DNA of 64,000 nt, from the NCBI GenBank assembly GCA_965644295.1, contig CBFFRP010000400.1, forward strand, positions 62,001-126,000, written 5' to 3'. Below, one piece after another: positions 22,505 to 34,290 of the stretch. This stretch comes from Paraphysomonas bandaiensis. Its lineage: Eukaryota; Chrysophyceae. Within the stretch, counting starts at the first letter, position 1. The number at the start of each line of letters is the position of its first letter. A program made the translations under genes and the position numbers. Below the pieces are notes generated by a model. The model saw only the letters and a program-made list of their open reading frames with translations, had not been told where the DNA came from and ran no database searches.

Positions 22505-22800
22505 ATTGATAGATTTTAGAATAACTTTCTGAACTAAAATCTCATCCCAAAGAAAATTCAACATTTCAAGGTGTCTAGGTGTCATTCGCTCGCGAAAATC
22601 TAGTCTGACAATATCTTACCTGCTAAACAGCCTCTCACTAACATTGGTAGTGCTATACGAATACTTCATGCAACGATATCGAGTTCGAAGTTTGATGCGT
22701 GCTTTTTGACGCTTTCGGTTGTCTTTAAGTATACGAATGGCCTCGTCTTCCTCCTCTTCCTCCTCCTCCTCATCTTACTCTTCATAATCAAGTTCACCTT
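22505..22800 (-). pseudogene. hAT transposase C-terminal remnant
   Basis: The minus-strand translation reads 'YSTTNVSERLFSR', a stop, then 'RLDFRERMTPRHLEMLNFLW' in the same frame. An acidic E-rich block with another stop and 'AIRILKDNRKRQK' lie upstream. Serine-Glu-Arg-Leu-Phe-Ser and the following 'L.P..LE.L.FL' are the hAT C-terminal dimerisation signature. Several stops and missing upstream domains mark it as dead. Confidence 0.7.
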
Positions 22801-23654
22801 CGTGTGCAGGTACATCATTTATCAAAAGCCCCCCCCTGTGCTTTTTCAGCGCGGTTCAGCTCTTCTTCCCTACAGCGCTGAGTTTTGACTACTGCTCTCT
22901 CAAAATCTGCATTTTGAACGATTTACGCGTCTGCACCCACCAGGTGAATTTCATCCCAGGGGGTACTGACGAATAAAATCATCAAATTTGTTCATTCGAT
23001 GCCGTCCTGTTGAATAAAGTAGAATAATAAGTAGGACTATCCAATGCATCTAGTCCATTATTCTTGTACACACACACTACGGATCCTCTGTATTAAGGTA
23101 TTCTTGCACACACATATACTTCTCTTCCTCTGATAGTGGTACCTAACGGATACACTTATATAACGTCATTTACATTACTATACTTGAATATTTCGAAGCA
23201 GTTGAATATGCTATCACATTATATATATGCTATGTATCTAGACGATCGTTATGGAGGTGCTCAGTTTGTTCTTTGCCATCCCGGTGAATCAGTGTGTTGA
23301 TCAATTAAATGAATAATGAGATAAAGCCTATCGATTTCATATTGGCTACTTAAAACAAAAGTTGCTTCTTAACAGCATGCAATGACTGCAGTCATCATCA
23401 GTGAATAGGGTGATGTAGTATGTCGCTATTTGTATGTTGAAAGATGACTATTCCCCATCATGAGCGCGTTAGATCTGCTTCTACAATTGTCTGACTTAAT
23501 GAAGATTTTTCCAGCAGCCCGGTGAATCAGTAATAGAATGAATACATGTTGAAAGCCCTTTAGTGAGTTTGAACATTTAACTAGTTACGTTTAGTATGTA
23601 CCGCTTACAATTATGTGCAGTAACTAATATACGCACTCAAATTGATGGTATAAA

Positions 23655-23760
23655 AAAATAATCCAATTAATTGACACTTAATTGAAGCAGGTTGTAGTCA
23701 ACTATAATCGCTATTACTATTAGCTACCTCAATTTCTATTATTGAAATTCGATAATAGAT
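23655..23760 (+). repeat. Dispersed AT-rich repeat family D, copy 2
   Basis: Partner of 22235-22340. It keeps the order 'aattaattgaca', 'gttgtagtcaactat' and 'attactattagct'. Confidence 0.5.
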
Positions 23761-24701
23761 AACTAATCGTATGTAACCCTATCACAGAGGGTCATAGCAT
23801 TAATGTTGTGAAGGTTTGACTGATACAGTTTCATACATTAACATATGTACCTCAACGCATCAAAATCGATTGCTACTTTTATACGTATGCTGGTGATAAT
23901 GCTGCAAAGAGTTGAATGTAATGCAGGTTCAAGTATGAGCAGATTCTCCTCTTCCTTTATTTCTTCTGTTAATATATATATGCATTATCCTTTCATAAAT
24001 GTGGTATAGTAACTGTCGTCGTTGGAATGATACTATATATTGGCCATTTTCCCGAAAACGTCATACTAAACCCCTCTTTTTATGTTGAGATTGAATGAAA
24101 AATAGGGATTTCAAGAACGAAATAACACCAATGCCTGATTTATGTTAGCAAAATTGGCTGTGTTGTTTGCTGTCTGCATACACTAGTAAACTATCATCAT
24201 AAGTATCCAACAGTAGTGTAACTGGATAGAACTGCTACAATCTCTAATTCTGGAATTCAGTACTATAGAATCAGATGCAGATACAATCTCCCTCTACTCT
24301 AAAGCCTTGTGGCCCATATCGCATTTCTCGATTCCCCCACAAAAGTATCCTTCCATAAAAAAAAACACAGTAAAAATATAGGTTTTTATCTGTCTAAAAT
24401 TCCGATTTTCTACAATTCCCTAGATTAGAACTCCAGAAATTTTATAATGACGATATATATTTCCGTTGTTTTTTATATATAGTCAACTGTGTATTAAAAA
24501 CCCCTATAGATAAGTTGCATTCATCTCCAGCATTCATTGATGCCATCCCCAATCCCTATTCAACTGAAACATCATACATACGTCATATTAAGCACTGTCC
24601 TAGTATGATATGCAAGAATATGCTTGAGGGGTATAGGAATAGGTACTCATTGATCATATGGTTACTTGTGAGAGTTCTATATATTGTATACCATTGCAAC
24701 A

Positions 24702-25947
24702 ATGGAACTCTGTACATTAATAGTCAACTATCTGCCCCATGATATGGACGATGCAGAGTTCAGGGTAATCACTTCTATCATTGAAGAGTTAAATTAATTC
24801 TTATTACATCTACTGACAGAGACTGTTTGAGGAGCATGGTGATGTCACACAGGCCATTATAGCCAAAAACAAGCAGACAGGTGAAAGCCTAACCTATGGA
24901 TTCGTAAAGTACACTAGTCCACAGGCTGCATCATCGGCTATACTAGGGAAGAATGGGTTTCAAATCGGAAAGAAAAAGTTGAAAGTAAGCTTAGCAAGAC
25001 GTCGCCCGGAGGATATTCAACATAGAAAGTTATTTGTTTCCAAACTTCCTGTTTCCTATACACAAAATCACGTCAGAAATCTCTTCCTTCAGGTCTAGTC
25101 TACTCTTGTTATACCCTCGCGACTTATATATATATAGTACGGCGAGATAGTGGAGTGCCGTTTGTTAATGGAGGCAGAATCAAAGACCTCAAGAGGGTCT
25201 GCATTTGTGGAATACTGCAATGCTTCGGATTGTGCTTCAGGTCATCTTGATGTGACCTAGTGTTGTAACACCTAACGACTAACTTCACTTGCAGCACTTA
25301 GTTTAAACGGTAAAATTCCCTCTGGTGGCACGAGGCCTTTGAAAGTTCAGTACGCCCGGCCTCCGCCTATTGAACGGACTGAAAACTCTTCATCACAGTG
25401 CGCTTATCAGCCCCTCCCTTGCCCGGAGATGGAGGTTTCTCTTCCTTGTGCGGTGTATTCATCAAACCCAGAATCGTGGACACGGACAAGACCTCCTGGA
25501 ATTACAACAGAATATTTTACACCTGCGTCTGCCAATGCATCTCCAATGTACCTGAGTGAGAACATGCCGTCTCCTATAAGCATGTCAGTGCCTATCCCTA
25601 CTTCGACTATGGTTGCCCCTTCTCCAGTCACCATCAGTCCTATGTCCAGTTCAACAGGAAGTAGAGATCATTTTGCCGCGTTGTGTGAGCATTTCATAGA
25701 AATATCTGGGCTCCCCCCATTTGTTAACGTAGGATGGTTATTGGATATCTTTTCTCCAGCTGGGTCAGTATTAACAGCAGGTATTAACGTCGCTGAAGTA
25801 GGAAACTCAGTCGTGACAAACGGTCTAGGATGGGTAAGGATATTCAGCATTCCGGAATATGTTGATGCAGTGGTCGCGCAGCTCCATGGATACTCTATAT
25901 TTCCAGCGTATCCACCCCTCCAAGTGCGTGTGACGCGCAGTGTGTAG
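24702..25947 (+). CDS. RNA-binding protein with two good and one divergent RRM, 4 exons
   Basis: Exons 24702-24764, 24820-25092, 25138-25240 and 25295-25947 give 363 residues. RRM1 (residues ~4-82) has RNP2 'TLIVNYLP' and RNP1 'TYGFVKYT'; RRM2 (~92-175) has RNP2 'KLFVSKLP' and RNP1 'RGSAFVEY'. A Pro/Ser-rich linker follows, then a C-terminal segment (~275-362) that can fold as a third RRM ('EISGLPPFVNVGWLLDIFS', 'LGWVRIFS'). This RRM1-RRM2-linker-RRM3 layout resembles CELF/Bruno and ELAV proteins, which regulate splicing, translation and mRNA stability. All four exons are phase-consistent. The first exon is short, so ORF-based calls miss RRM1. Confidence 0.88.
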
Positions 25948-26537
25948 GCTCCCTGAGCTTAATCTATGTTACACAAGATGTCTCGCACAGCCAAACTTAT
26001 GAAATTGGTTATGGTCCGACTTTTGAAATAAAACAGATGAAGATTATATTTTCTGACTAAACATTGGTTGTGGTATTACTTGAATTGGAAGTATATATGA
26101 CTGCATTAATATAGTAAAGTTAACAGGAGTAATATTTTCGAAATGTTAACCAATACAAATAATATCAGGTAATACATGGTGAAGTATTCTCTCTTTTGTC
26201 TCACATTAAGCTTAGCCCTTACTTACACATACACAACACAGAGTGAAAAAAATCTACAAGAAATATATACCCTTTTCACAAACACTACACAGAAACACAA
26301 GAAATCATGGTTGCATTTTTTGATTCTGTAGTCACTGCTACTGCACTAGGATATATAAGATATATTATACCACACAATGTTGAGTTTCTAGATGCGTAAG
26401 CGCTACAACTAGAAAACATAATGCTACGTATAATAATGATAAATACATAGCATGTGTGTGCAGTGTACAGTGATAACGCAATTAATTAATATATTAAAAA
26501 TGTATCCTATTTCGTGTCTTTTCTGTCGTCCTACTTA
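25948..26537. other. Intergenic between converging genes
   Basis: Holds the 3' UTRs of the RNA-binding gene and the sirtuin gene. AT-rich. No repeat or ORF was recognised. Confidence 0.5.
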
Positions 26538-27797
26538 CTACTTTGATATGTTTACTACTGGAATAGAGTCTACAGTTCCTTTGACAGCTGCTTCTACCCA
26601 CCAAGATCCCAAGAGTCTCTCAAAGGGTCGAGGGGTCTTAGATGCTTTAACGACATGAGAAAACTGTATCCGATAATGTCCCTCCCGATTTTTACCCAAA
26701 ACTTCACCAGTGTCACCTTCATAAGGGCCACTTACTAATCTCACCACACTGCCCTCTCTTAGATCAAGTAGAGTCAAATGCGAGGTCCCGCTTTGTTTCT
26801 GATTCCAAGGTCGCAAAAAACTAGAATCCGTAGATATACGGTGGCCATTTCGGTTGTACGGAATAATGAAAACGTCGTCTTGCTTAATTTTCTCTCGAGC
26901 CACATCAGGCCTGTAACTCTCGGTCATAGGCTGCGTTGTAAGGTCTAATTCATCCATAAGTAGTTTCATGACTGTGTCGATTTTGCCGAAGATTCGTAAA
27001 CACGAGAGGCTATCGAATTGTGTTTGCTGGGAATTGACAATGACACCGCCAATCGATGATCCAGCCTTCCCTTTGTTGGCGACAGTAGTAAAAACTCTAT
27101 CTGCATTCATGCCACACATACTAGTGCCCATAGAAAGACATAAATCGGCGTGGTTCTCCCATTCTATCATAGAGCTAAAGAGATCGGAACGTAGACTACC
27201 ACTCATAGGCACAACAGGGTTTGAGGGGTCATACCAAGCACCGTGTATCTATAACAGAAGTTAAACGTTATCTTGCCAAACTCTTTTCTCACAGTTTATC
27301 TAACTCACCTCATTAATAATGTGCTGAGGGAACCCTGCCTTTTGGGGTAGTCCATCATGGTTCTGCTGCACCCACTGATGGATCATTCCCGCCCTGTACA
27401 TAGCAGCAAGACTCCTGTGCGCATACGTCGGTTGAGCTTCCAATGGTGATCTCAATCGTGGTATATTCATCTGAGTATGCTGTCCTCTAGTAGCATAATC
27501 ATTTATACCAGATGATGTAGAGATCCCTGCCCCTGTATATACGAGACATTTCTCTGATCTTCGTACTAATTGAGCTAATAATAATATTTTTTGTTGCATA
27601 ACATGTGGAGTATCTTCATATTCATGAGCTTGTTTGGTTATATATCCTGGACGTGCCTCAAGATCACAGTGTACTACTTTACGTGGGGGTTCCCATAAGG
27701 GGTCACCAAGCCATCCATGCATCTCTTCATATCCATTCTCAGGTACTAATACATCCATTGATTGATATCTAGAGTCTTGTAATTGATTCACTTGCAT
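26538..27797 (-). CDS. Sirtuin-type NAD-dependent deacylase with C-terminal KOW-like segment, 2 exons
   Basis: Exons 27309-27797 and 26538-27248 give 399 residues. SIR2 motifs are clear: 'YTGAGISTSSGINDY' (NAD pocket), 'QNHDGLPQKAGF', 'EIHGAWYDP' (candidate catalytic His), 'MGTSMCGMNADR' and 'GGVIVNSQQT'. Between the HG motif and 'ADLCLSMGTS' there are only ~35 residues and no CxxC pairs, so the zinc-ribbon module is absent. Past the catalytic domain a segment 'LREGSVVRLVSGPYEG..G.V' resembles a KOW motif, found in transcription-elongation and ribosomal proteins. It probably acts on protein lysines with NAD+; location is not evident. Copy 2 of repeat family C lies 264 bp upstream of the ATG. 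Confidence 0.88.
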
Positions 27798-27950
27798 AAG
27801 GATTCTGTAGAAGGTAATGTGGGTGTATTGTGAAGGTCTGTTAGTCTGATATCCATATATGGATCACTATGTGGATAGTATACCATACTACGACCGACGT
27901 ACAGTGTGATGATATGACTATGATTTCCGTGTACATATTTTCCGTATATT

Positions 27951-28022
27951 TTCTGTTCCAATGAATTAGTAAAGTTTAGAAATAGAAGTGGCTCATTGGA
28001 TGGATATATGGTTGTGTTCATA
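27951..28022. repeat. Flank of the duplicated locus, copy 1
   Basis: Matches 28872-28944 ('ccaatgaattagtaaagttt', then 'tggctcattggatgga' and 'atggttgtgttc') with few differences. It overlaps the sirtuin upstream region. Confidence 0.8.
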
Positions 28023-28060
28023 TCAAGAACTTTCTTGCACTATTTCCACTCATCCTTCTA

Positions 28061-28174
28061 GTATTTTTGTTCAAAGATGCCTCTAATATTGAGACAATAA
28101 TTATGTGTATTCCAGCCGTATTTGTATATAAGTAACATAGAAAACTTTTACTTCAATTTATTCCCGAAAACTAC
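28061..28174 (+). repeat. Promoter-proximal dispersed repeat family C, copy 2
   Basis: Same blocks as 19238-19357. It lies inside duplicated sequence but is missing from the sister copy around 28950-29000, as expected of an insertion (or a deletion in the sister). Confidence 0.85.
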
Positions 28175-28179
28175 TCTGC

Positions 28180-28876
28180 CTGTTGACTGCCGATACAATA
28201 TATGTATACAATGTATAGTATACCGTGTATACTGTTAATGTATTATAGCAGTAATACAGCTGTGTGTTGTGGTCAAACATGGACGAACAGGCAGTTAAGA
28301 GTGCTAGTGGTATATGCATATGCATGTTAATATTGAAGGTATCAAAGAAGAGTGCAATTAAGGAAAATATATGTTGGGTAAAGTATTTAGTATATATACC
28401 CTCTGTGTCTGTATCATACACCAGAAGTTGTCTCGGTGTAAGATCGGTACTTCTTATATGCCACATACCGCAGAGTGACTGCTGTGTAAGTGTTCTGGAT
28501 TGAGAGTACATGTAGTGCTCTTAGGGTGTAATGCGCAGGTAACCAATACTGACCAACGGTGGTGCCCCATCCAAAACTATGCTACCAGCAACCTTAAGAT
28601 ATTGAACTTCTACAGATTTATCATTACATCGTAGGTGTGCAAGTTAACTAAAAGTTAATTATACTGACATTTCATTTATTGCTTTTGGTTTCATGCGATA
28701 TGGATATATGATATACTAGGTTCGCAAGTGCAATTGCTATTCACATAACATAACTCTACAACATCAAATATAAGTCATCATTTCGTAGCCACATTACCTT
28801 TTGCCAAATGTGTCCTTCTTTTCTTAGTTGGCGGACTGCCCACTTAAGATAGCGTATTGCTCATGCTTCTGTTTTC
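28180..28876. mobile_element. Truncated copy of the Crypton/GCR1-like locus
   Basis: 28200-28760 is nearly identical to 29003-29575. After that, 28772-28876 matches the C-terminal coding region of the ORF at 29578-30813 (the stretch around 29655-29760), with about 80 bp including the stop codon region missing. The copy then breaks off into flank sequence, so only the 3' end of the gene is present. Confidence 0.8.
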
Positions 28877-29575
28877 TGTTCCAATGAATTAGTAAAGTTT
28901 AGTAATAGAACTGGCTCATTGGATGGAGATATGGTTGTGTTCCTATGAACTTACTTGCACTATTACCCTCGTTTAATACCCTTGATAATACAGTACATAT
29001 GTTTATGTATACATTGTCTATAATGCCGTGTATACTGCTATGTATTATAGCAGTAATACAGCTGTGCGTTGTGGTCAAACATGGACGAACAGGCAGTTAA
29101 GAGTGATAGTGGTATATGCATATGCATGTTAATATAGAAGGTATCAAAGAAGAGTGCAATTAAGGAAAATATATGTTGGGTAAAGTATTTAGTATATATA
29201 CCCTCTGTGTCTGTATCATACACCAGAAGTTGTCTCGGTGTAAGATCGGTACTTCTTATATGCCACATACCGCAGAGTGACTGCTGTGTAAGTGTTCTGG
29301 ATTGAGAGTACATGTAGTGCTCTTAGGGTGTAATGCGCAGGTAACCAATACTGACCAACGGTGGTGCCCCATCCAAAACTATGCTACCAGCAACCTTAAG
29401 ATATTGAACTTCTACAGATTTATCATTACATCGTAGGTGTGCAAGTTAACTAAAAGTTAATTATACTGACATTTCATTTATTGCTTTTGGTTTCATGCGA
29501 TATGGATATATGATATACTAGGTTCGCAAGTACAATTGCAATTCACGTAACAAAACTCTACAACATCTAATATAA
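28872..29575. repeat. Second copy of flank and downstream region of the element
   Basis: 28872-28950 repeats 27951-28030, and 29003-29575 repeats 28200-28760. It leads into the intact ORF's 3' end, so it is the 3' flank of the full copy. The ORFs on both strands within it are not credible. Confidence 0.8.
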
Positions 29576-29577
29576 CT

Positions 29578-30813
29578 CTACAACGTATTCCAAGTAGGAG
29601 TTAGGTTATCAATAGCTGGTGAGAAAGGGTAGTTCTTACTACCAACTTTCTTTCGAAGGAAGTCATCATTGGTAGCCACATTATCTTTTGCCAAATGTCT
29701 CCTTCTTTTCTTAGTTGGCGGGCCACTTAAGTTAGCGTACTCCTCATTCTTCTGTTTTTCACGAATACTCAATATATTAGTCACTGCTGCCTCTGCATAG
29801 CTGCGTATGGTACGTTGCCAATTTTCATGTTCCTGAAGGTTGCTTTCGCTTGGCTTCTCAGGAATTGTTATATTTGGCCCGATGAAATGTTTCATAGCAT
29901 GTACCATTCTTCTGTACATGTTGAACACTTTCCTCTGTGCATCCGTCAAACTTGTATTGTTTAAGTCCTTCAAACCTGATGCATACCAATGGAAGAAAAC
30001 AGAAGCCGATGATATACTTCTAGAGGAAGTAATCATCCCTAGGCACTTCGCAGGAATGGGCGTTATTGGCACCTTTACAATTTCAGGTGGTGCCCAAGGT
30101 GAAACAACAGAGACTCCATTACTAACTACCACTGGTGTCGCAGGTATAGATGATGTAGCTGTATCATGTAGAGGGGCCTGGCTTCGCTGACTTAGTAATG
30201 ACTCTATCCGATTAAGTTGAGCCTTCAAGTTCTGAATTTCATCGGAATGGGCTTGTTTCAATTTCTGAATTTCATCGGAATGGGCTTGTTTCAATTCAGC
30301 AATATTCGAACTGAGAGCTACGATTGCATTACGTGAGTCCGACATGTGTTGATCACGCGTTGTTACGGCTATGACATCTTCAGGCACTTGGTCACTAAGT
30401 TTTGTTCCATCGCGAGCACATTTCTTCACGTATTCCTTCATTATATTGAGGCGTAACTTTCGATACCATGTGCCATAAAATACAGTCGTCCCTGGATTTT
30501 CACTCTCGATCTTCATTCGGAGTTTGGAGATGTAGTTGAGAACACATTTCGGTTTCTTGATTTTGACAGTATTAATTATGAAATTAGCAAATCTACCGAA
30601 TATATCAGACGTAGTTTTGACTTCCTTAAAATAATCATCGTTGTATACGGGATAGGGATACCTTTCCGCATCGATCCCGTGACACTTACAGATGAAATTG
30701 TTGAAGTGGTTCATCACAGTGTTAAGGGATCTTTCGTACTCACGGCTGGTCCTATCTGCCAGATTCTCATCCAGGTTGCCTAAGAGAGAACCATCATCAC
30801 TTGTGAGTTCCAT
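29578..30813 (-). CDS. Crypton/GCR1-like DNA-binding protein of a mobile-element-like locus
   Basis: Single-exon ORF of 411 residues. An N-terminal helical region (~20-140) resembles the core-binding half of tyrosine recombinases. Residues ~165-215 are a coiled coil with an internally duplicated 'LKQAHSDEIQ'. Residues ~265-370 ('SSASVFFHWYASGLKDL' onwards) resemble the GCR1_C-type DNA-binding domain that some Cryptons carry. A basic 'KKRRRH' could be a nuclear signal. No recombinase catalytic R..HxxR..Y set was found, so it may be a domesticated or non-catalytic derivative. A truncated duplicate (28180-28876) supports past mobility or local duplication. The family assignment is inference and the domain matches are weak. 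Confidence 0.55.
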   Translation of the reverse strand: MELTSDDGSLLGNLDENLADRTSREYERSLNTVMNHFNNFICKCHGIDAERYPYPVYNDDYFKEVKTTSDIFGRFANFIINTVKIKKPKCVLNYISKLRMKIESENPGTTVFYGTWYRKLRLNIMKEYVKKCARDGTKLSDQVPEDVIAVTTRDQHMSDSRNAIVALSSNIAELKQAHSDEIQKLKQAHSDEIQNLKAQLNRIESLLSQRSQAPLHDTATSSIPATPVVVSNGVSVVSPWAPPEIVKVPITPIPAKCLGMITSSRSISSASVFFHWYASGLKDLNNTSLTDAQRKVFNMYRRMVHAMKHFIGPNITIPEKPSESNLQEHENWQRTIRSYAEAAVTNILSIREKQKNEEYANLSGPPTKKRRRHLAKDNVATNDDFLRKKVGSKNYPFSPAIDNLTPTWNTL

Positions 30814-32375
30814 AATTATTACAAGAATAATAAGGTGCAGGCTAAGATTATATCAATATCATCAATAGATAGTATGAACACAGCAGTCGTGATGAGATCT
30901 AATACACCATGCTGCTGTACATGATACATACTTACATACCTACCTACCTACCTACCTACCTACCTACCTACCTACATACATACATACATACATACATACA
31001 TACTTACATACCTACCTACCTACCTACCTACCTACCTACCTACCTACCTACCTACCTACCTACCTACCTACCTACCTACCTACCTACCTACATACATACA
31101 TACATACATACACATACATACATACATACATACATACATACATACATACATACATACATACATACATACATACATACATACATACATACATACATACATA
31201 CATACATACATACATACATACATACATACATACATACATACATACATACATACATACATACATACATACATACATACATACATACATACATACATACATA
31301 CATACATACATACATACATACATACATACATACATACATACATACATACATACATACATACATACATACATACATACATACATACATACATACATACATA
31401 CATACATACATACATACATACATACATACATACATACATACATACATACATACATACATACATACATACATACATACATACATACATACATACATACATA
31501 CATACATACATACATACATACATACATACATACATACATACATACATACATACATACATACATACATACATACATACATACATACATACATACATACATA
31601 CATACATACATACATACATACATACATACATACATACATACATACATACATACATACATACATACATACATACATACATACATACATACATACATACATA
31701 CATACATACATACATACATACATACATACATACATACATACATACATACCTACCTACCTACCTACCTACCTACCTACCTACATACATACATACATACATA
31801 CATACATACATACATACATACATACATACATACATACATACAGTACATACATACATACATACAATACATACATACATACATACATACATACATACATACA
31901 TACAGTACATACATACATACATACAGTACATACATACATACATACATACATACATACATACATACCTACATACCTACATACCTACATACCTACATACATA
32001 CATACATACATACATACATACATACATACATACATACATACATACATACATACATACATACATACATACATACATACATACATACATACATACATACATA
32101 CATACATACATACATACATACATACATACATACATACATACATACATACATACATACATACATACATACATACAGTGCGTGATATATGATCTGGCTGTAT
32201 CATAGTAGTATGGTTTATACACGTAGATGACTAGCCATGCATATCTTTCCATCGCATCTATCATTCTCATTCATATTACAATAACATTCCATTAAATTTA
32301 TCCTCTATTTTACTTCCCTCTTAATAACCCCTCTCTCTCTCTTCATACTCTACATATTCTCCATATATACTGTAT
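30814..32375. other. Spacer dominated by a tetranucleotide array
   Basis: Between the diverging element ORF and the TMEM184-like gene. Apart from the array (30935-32175) only about 200 bp remain on the right, including a short CT-rich run (32327-32345) just before the gene. Confidence 0.6.
30935..32175. repeat. 1.24-kb TACA/TACC tetranucleotide array
   Basis: Blocks of TACA and TACC units alternate: TACC to ~30975, TACA to ~31000, TACC to ~31090, a long TACA block to ~31747, TACC to ~31780, then TACA with 'cagtacat' interruptions (31840-31930) and a final TACA run. The long IHTY/LPTY and MYVC frames are artefacts. Confidence 0.95.
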
Positions 32376-33574
32376 ATGTTCATGGATATATATGTATTAG
32401 TGGGATTAGGGCTCGCATGTTTCCCTATAGGGTCATGGATTATTTTATCATATATACAAAGTAAACGTTTATATGATGGTCTTTTACGTGTACAAATATT
32501 AAGTATACGTACAGCTATGATGTTACCAAGTTATGCATGTCTGATATGGTTAACACTCTTAATACCTAAATCAGCTGCACTTATGGCTGTCCCGATTGCT
32601 ATAGCTGAAGGTAATAGAAAACTATATATTTCTAAGTTTTTTATATTAAATATATGGAATTTTATTATATAGGCTTCTCATTTTATTCATTTTTTGCAAT
32701 GTTAATTGCTAATCTTGGTGGCGGGAATAATGCATTGCAAGAGTTAATATCACATAACAATCCTCCTTGTGGATGTTTTACAAATGTTGATTATCGAGGT
32801 TTTTATGCTAGAGTTCAGATAGCATTATATCAATTTCTTTTTGTGAGACCACTGTTGGAACTTGCTGCAGCGATATTCAGTTATATGAATTATCGTGTGC
32901 CATCACTGCTATGCACTATCGGTGGGACTGCTCAATTTCTATGGGGATTCATATACCTGGTTACCTTTTGTAGGTTTTAGTACTTAACCAGCTGTGTATA
33001 TGTAACTGTTGTGTATTTAGATCAGACAATATACAATCTCAGTGAGAATCTCTTCGCCACATTGAAGATTCTACTGCTCAAAGTTTCTGTTGGACTATAT
33101 ATCACACAAGGTATGAACAGTACTTTTTTTCCATTTGTAATTTACAATGGTGAGAATAGGAGTGGTTGTGGAAATACTTACGGCTACTGGTACATTAGAT
33201 ATGAAAGACACCAGTCGATACGATTCAGAAGAGAGATTGACACGAGGGCTAGGTATGCCAATTACCAAATAGACAACTTGTTCTCTAACTGTCCAACAGC
33301 CCTTCTTGTGTTGGCAGAGTACTTTATACTTTCTACACTCCTCTATTTTGCTTTCTCTCACCATATTCAACCCAATTTTATTCTCGTTCACTCTTACCCT
33401 CAATCTACGACTCCAGTGAAGATGACGTATTTCGAGTTCTTAACTAAAGTATTCACATTTTCGGATGTGTTTCAAGAGCTGATGCCGACATTGGCATACT
33501 CTGATGATATGGACAGAACATCTTCGGCCCATGAGAGATTGCTTCCTGGGAAACGGCAGCAGAATTATTTCTAA
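32376..33574 (+). CDS. TMEM184 / OST-alpha-like multi-pass membrane protein, 5 exons
   Basis: Exons 32376-32610, 32673-32969, 33021-33110, 33160-33252 and 33300-33574 give 329 residues with all phases closing. About seven hydrophobic segments are visible. Family features are 'FSFYSFFAMLIANLGG', 'ALYQFLFVRPLLEL', 'NLFATLKILLLKVSVGL' and a late 'LALLVLAEYFILSTL' helix, matching the DUF300 family (TMEM184 and organic solute transporter alpha). The acceptor at 33159 was chosen because it restores a continuous membrane segment; others give stops. Transport or trafficking at endomembranes is known for relatives; the substrate here is unknown. An ATG six bases later is an alternative start. Confidence 0.82.
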
Positions 33575-34290
33575 TATTAGATATTTAAAATTATTGTTCA
33601 TTATGCAGAATTGAGATCGTTAGCTGCAAATAACGCATCAAGGATGCTGATTCCGTTTACAAAAAATTAAATTTTTCGCCATGCATAAAGTGAAGCTCTT
33701 AGTAATTAAGTATTTGGGTGATATACTTTAATTAAGATTTGTTGCTAGTCATAATATTCAAGAAGTTTAGCGTAGTACTCTCATGTTAAAATCGTAGTAC
33801 TTCGATTGCTAGAAAGAAATTGCTATAGAATAAAATTCATGACGTATTTTCGAATATTCTTCACTACAGCGAGTTCCTATTGCTCGTACTTACTTCTATA
33901 GTGTCCTACAAAATACCTACGCGTACTACCATCAACGTCTGTCACGTCCGTATGTTCTGAGTACTGATAGTTCCGGTACATTCCAACCTTATATCTGGAC
34001 TTAGTACTTATAACTTCTGATCTGATCATGACTACTATCTACCTCTCATCTCATACTACTAACCACACTGCTTCATTTAATTACATATTTGGAAATACAA
34101 ATCACATATTGATTCAATTAAAAGGATAGCCTAGAAACTTCTGTCGTCGAAACAACAAGAACAGATGCCTCCATTTTATAGCTCTATGTGAAACTCAAGA
34201 AACCATACAAAACTATATTAACTTATCGAAATAAACGATAAAACGAACGAGAAACTAAATCATACGAACTGACAAAACTCGTGGAGTATG
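33575..34290. other. Intergenic between converging genes
   Basis: 3' UTRs of the TMEM184-like (plus) and PSMD5-like (minus) genes. No repeat, ORF or RNA gene was recognised. Confidence 0.5.

Larger units (their letters stand above)
22054..24701. other. Intergenic, 2.6 kb with a hAT remnant and AATTAATTG repeats
   Basis: No intact gene. Related AT-rich blocks containing 'aattaattg' and 'gttgtagtcaa' occur at 22235-22340 and 23655-23760. A decayed hAT transposase end lies at 22505-22800. The ORF beginning at 24515 overlaps the RNA-binding gene start in another frame and has no support. Confidence 0.5.

Noticed and set aside
24515-24742. ORF overlapping the first RRM exon
   Set aside because: Different frame from the RRM and no signature; the ATG at 24702 gives a correct RNP2 start.
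27788-28021. Minus ORF just upstream of the sirtuin
   Set aside because: It ends in a stop right before the sirtuin ATG and half of it is the flank of the duplicated locus; no domain.
30909-32203. 426-codon and 219-codon IHTY/MYVC frames
   Set aside because: Tetranucleotide array artefacts, open in all frames of both strands.
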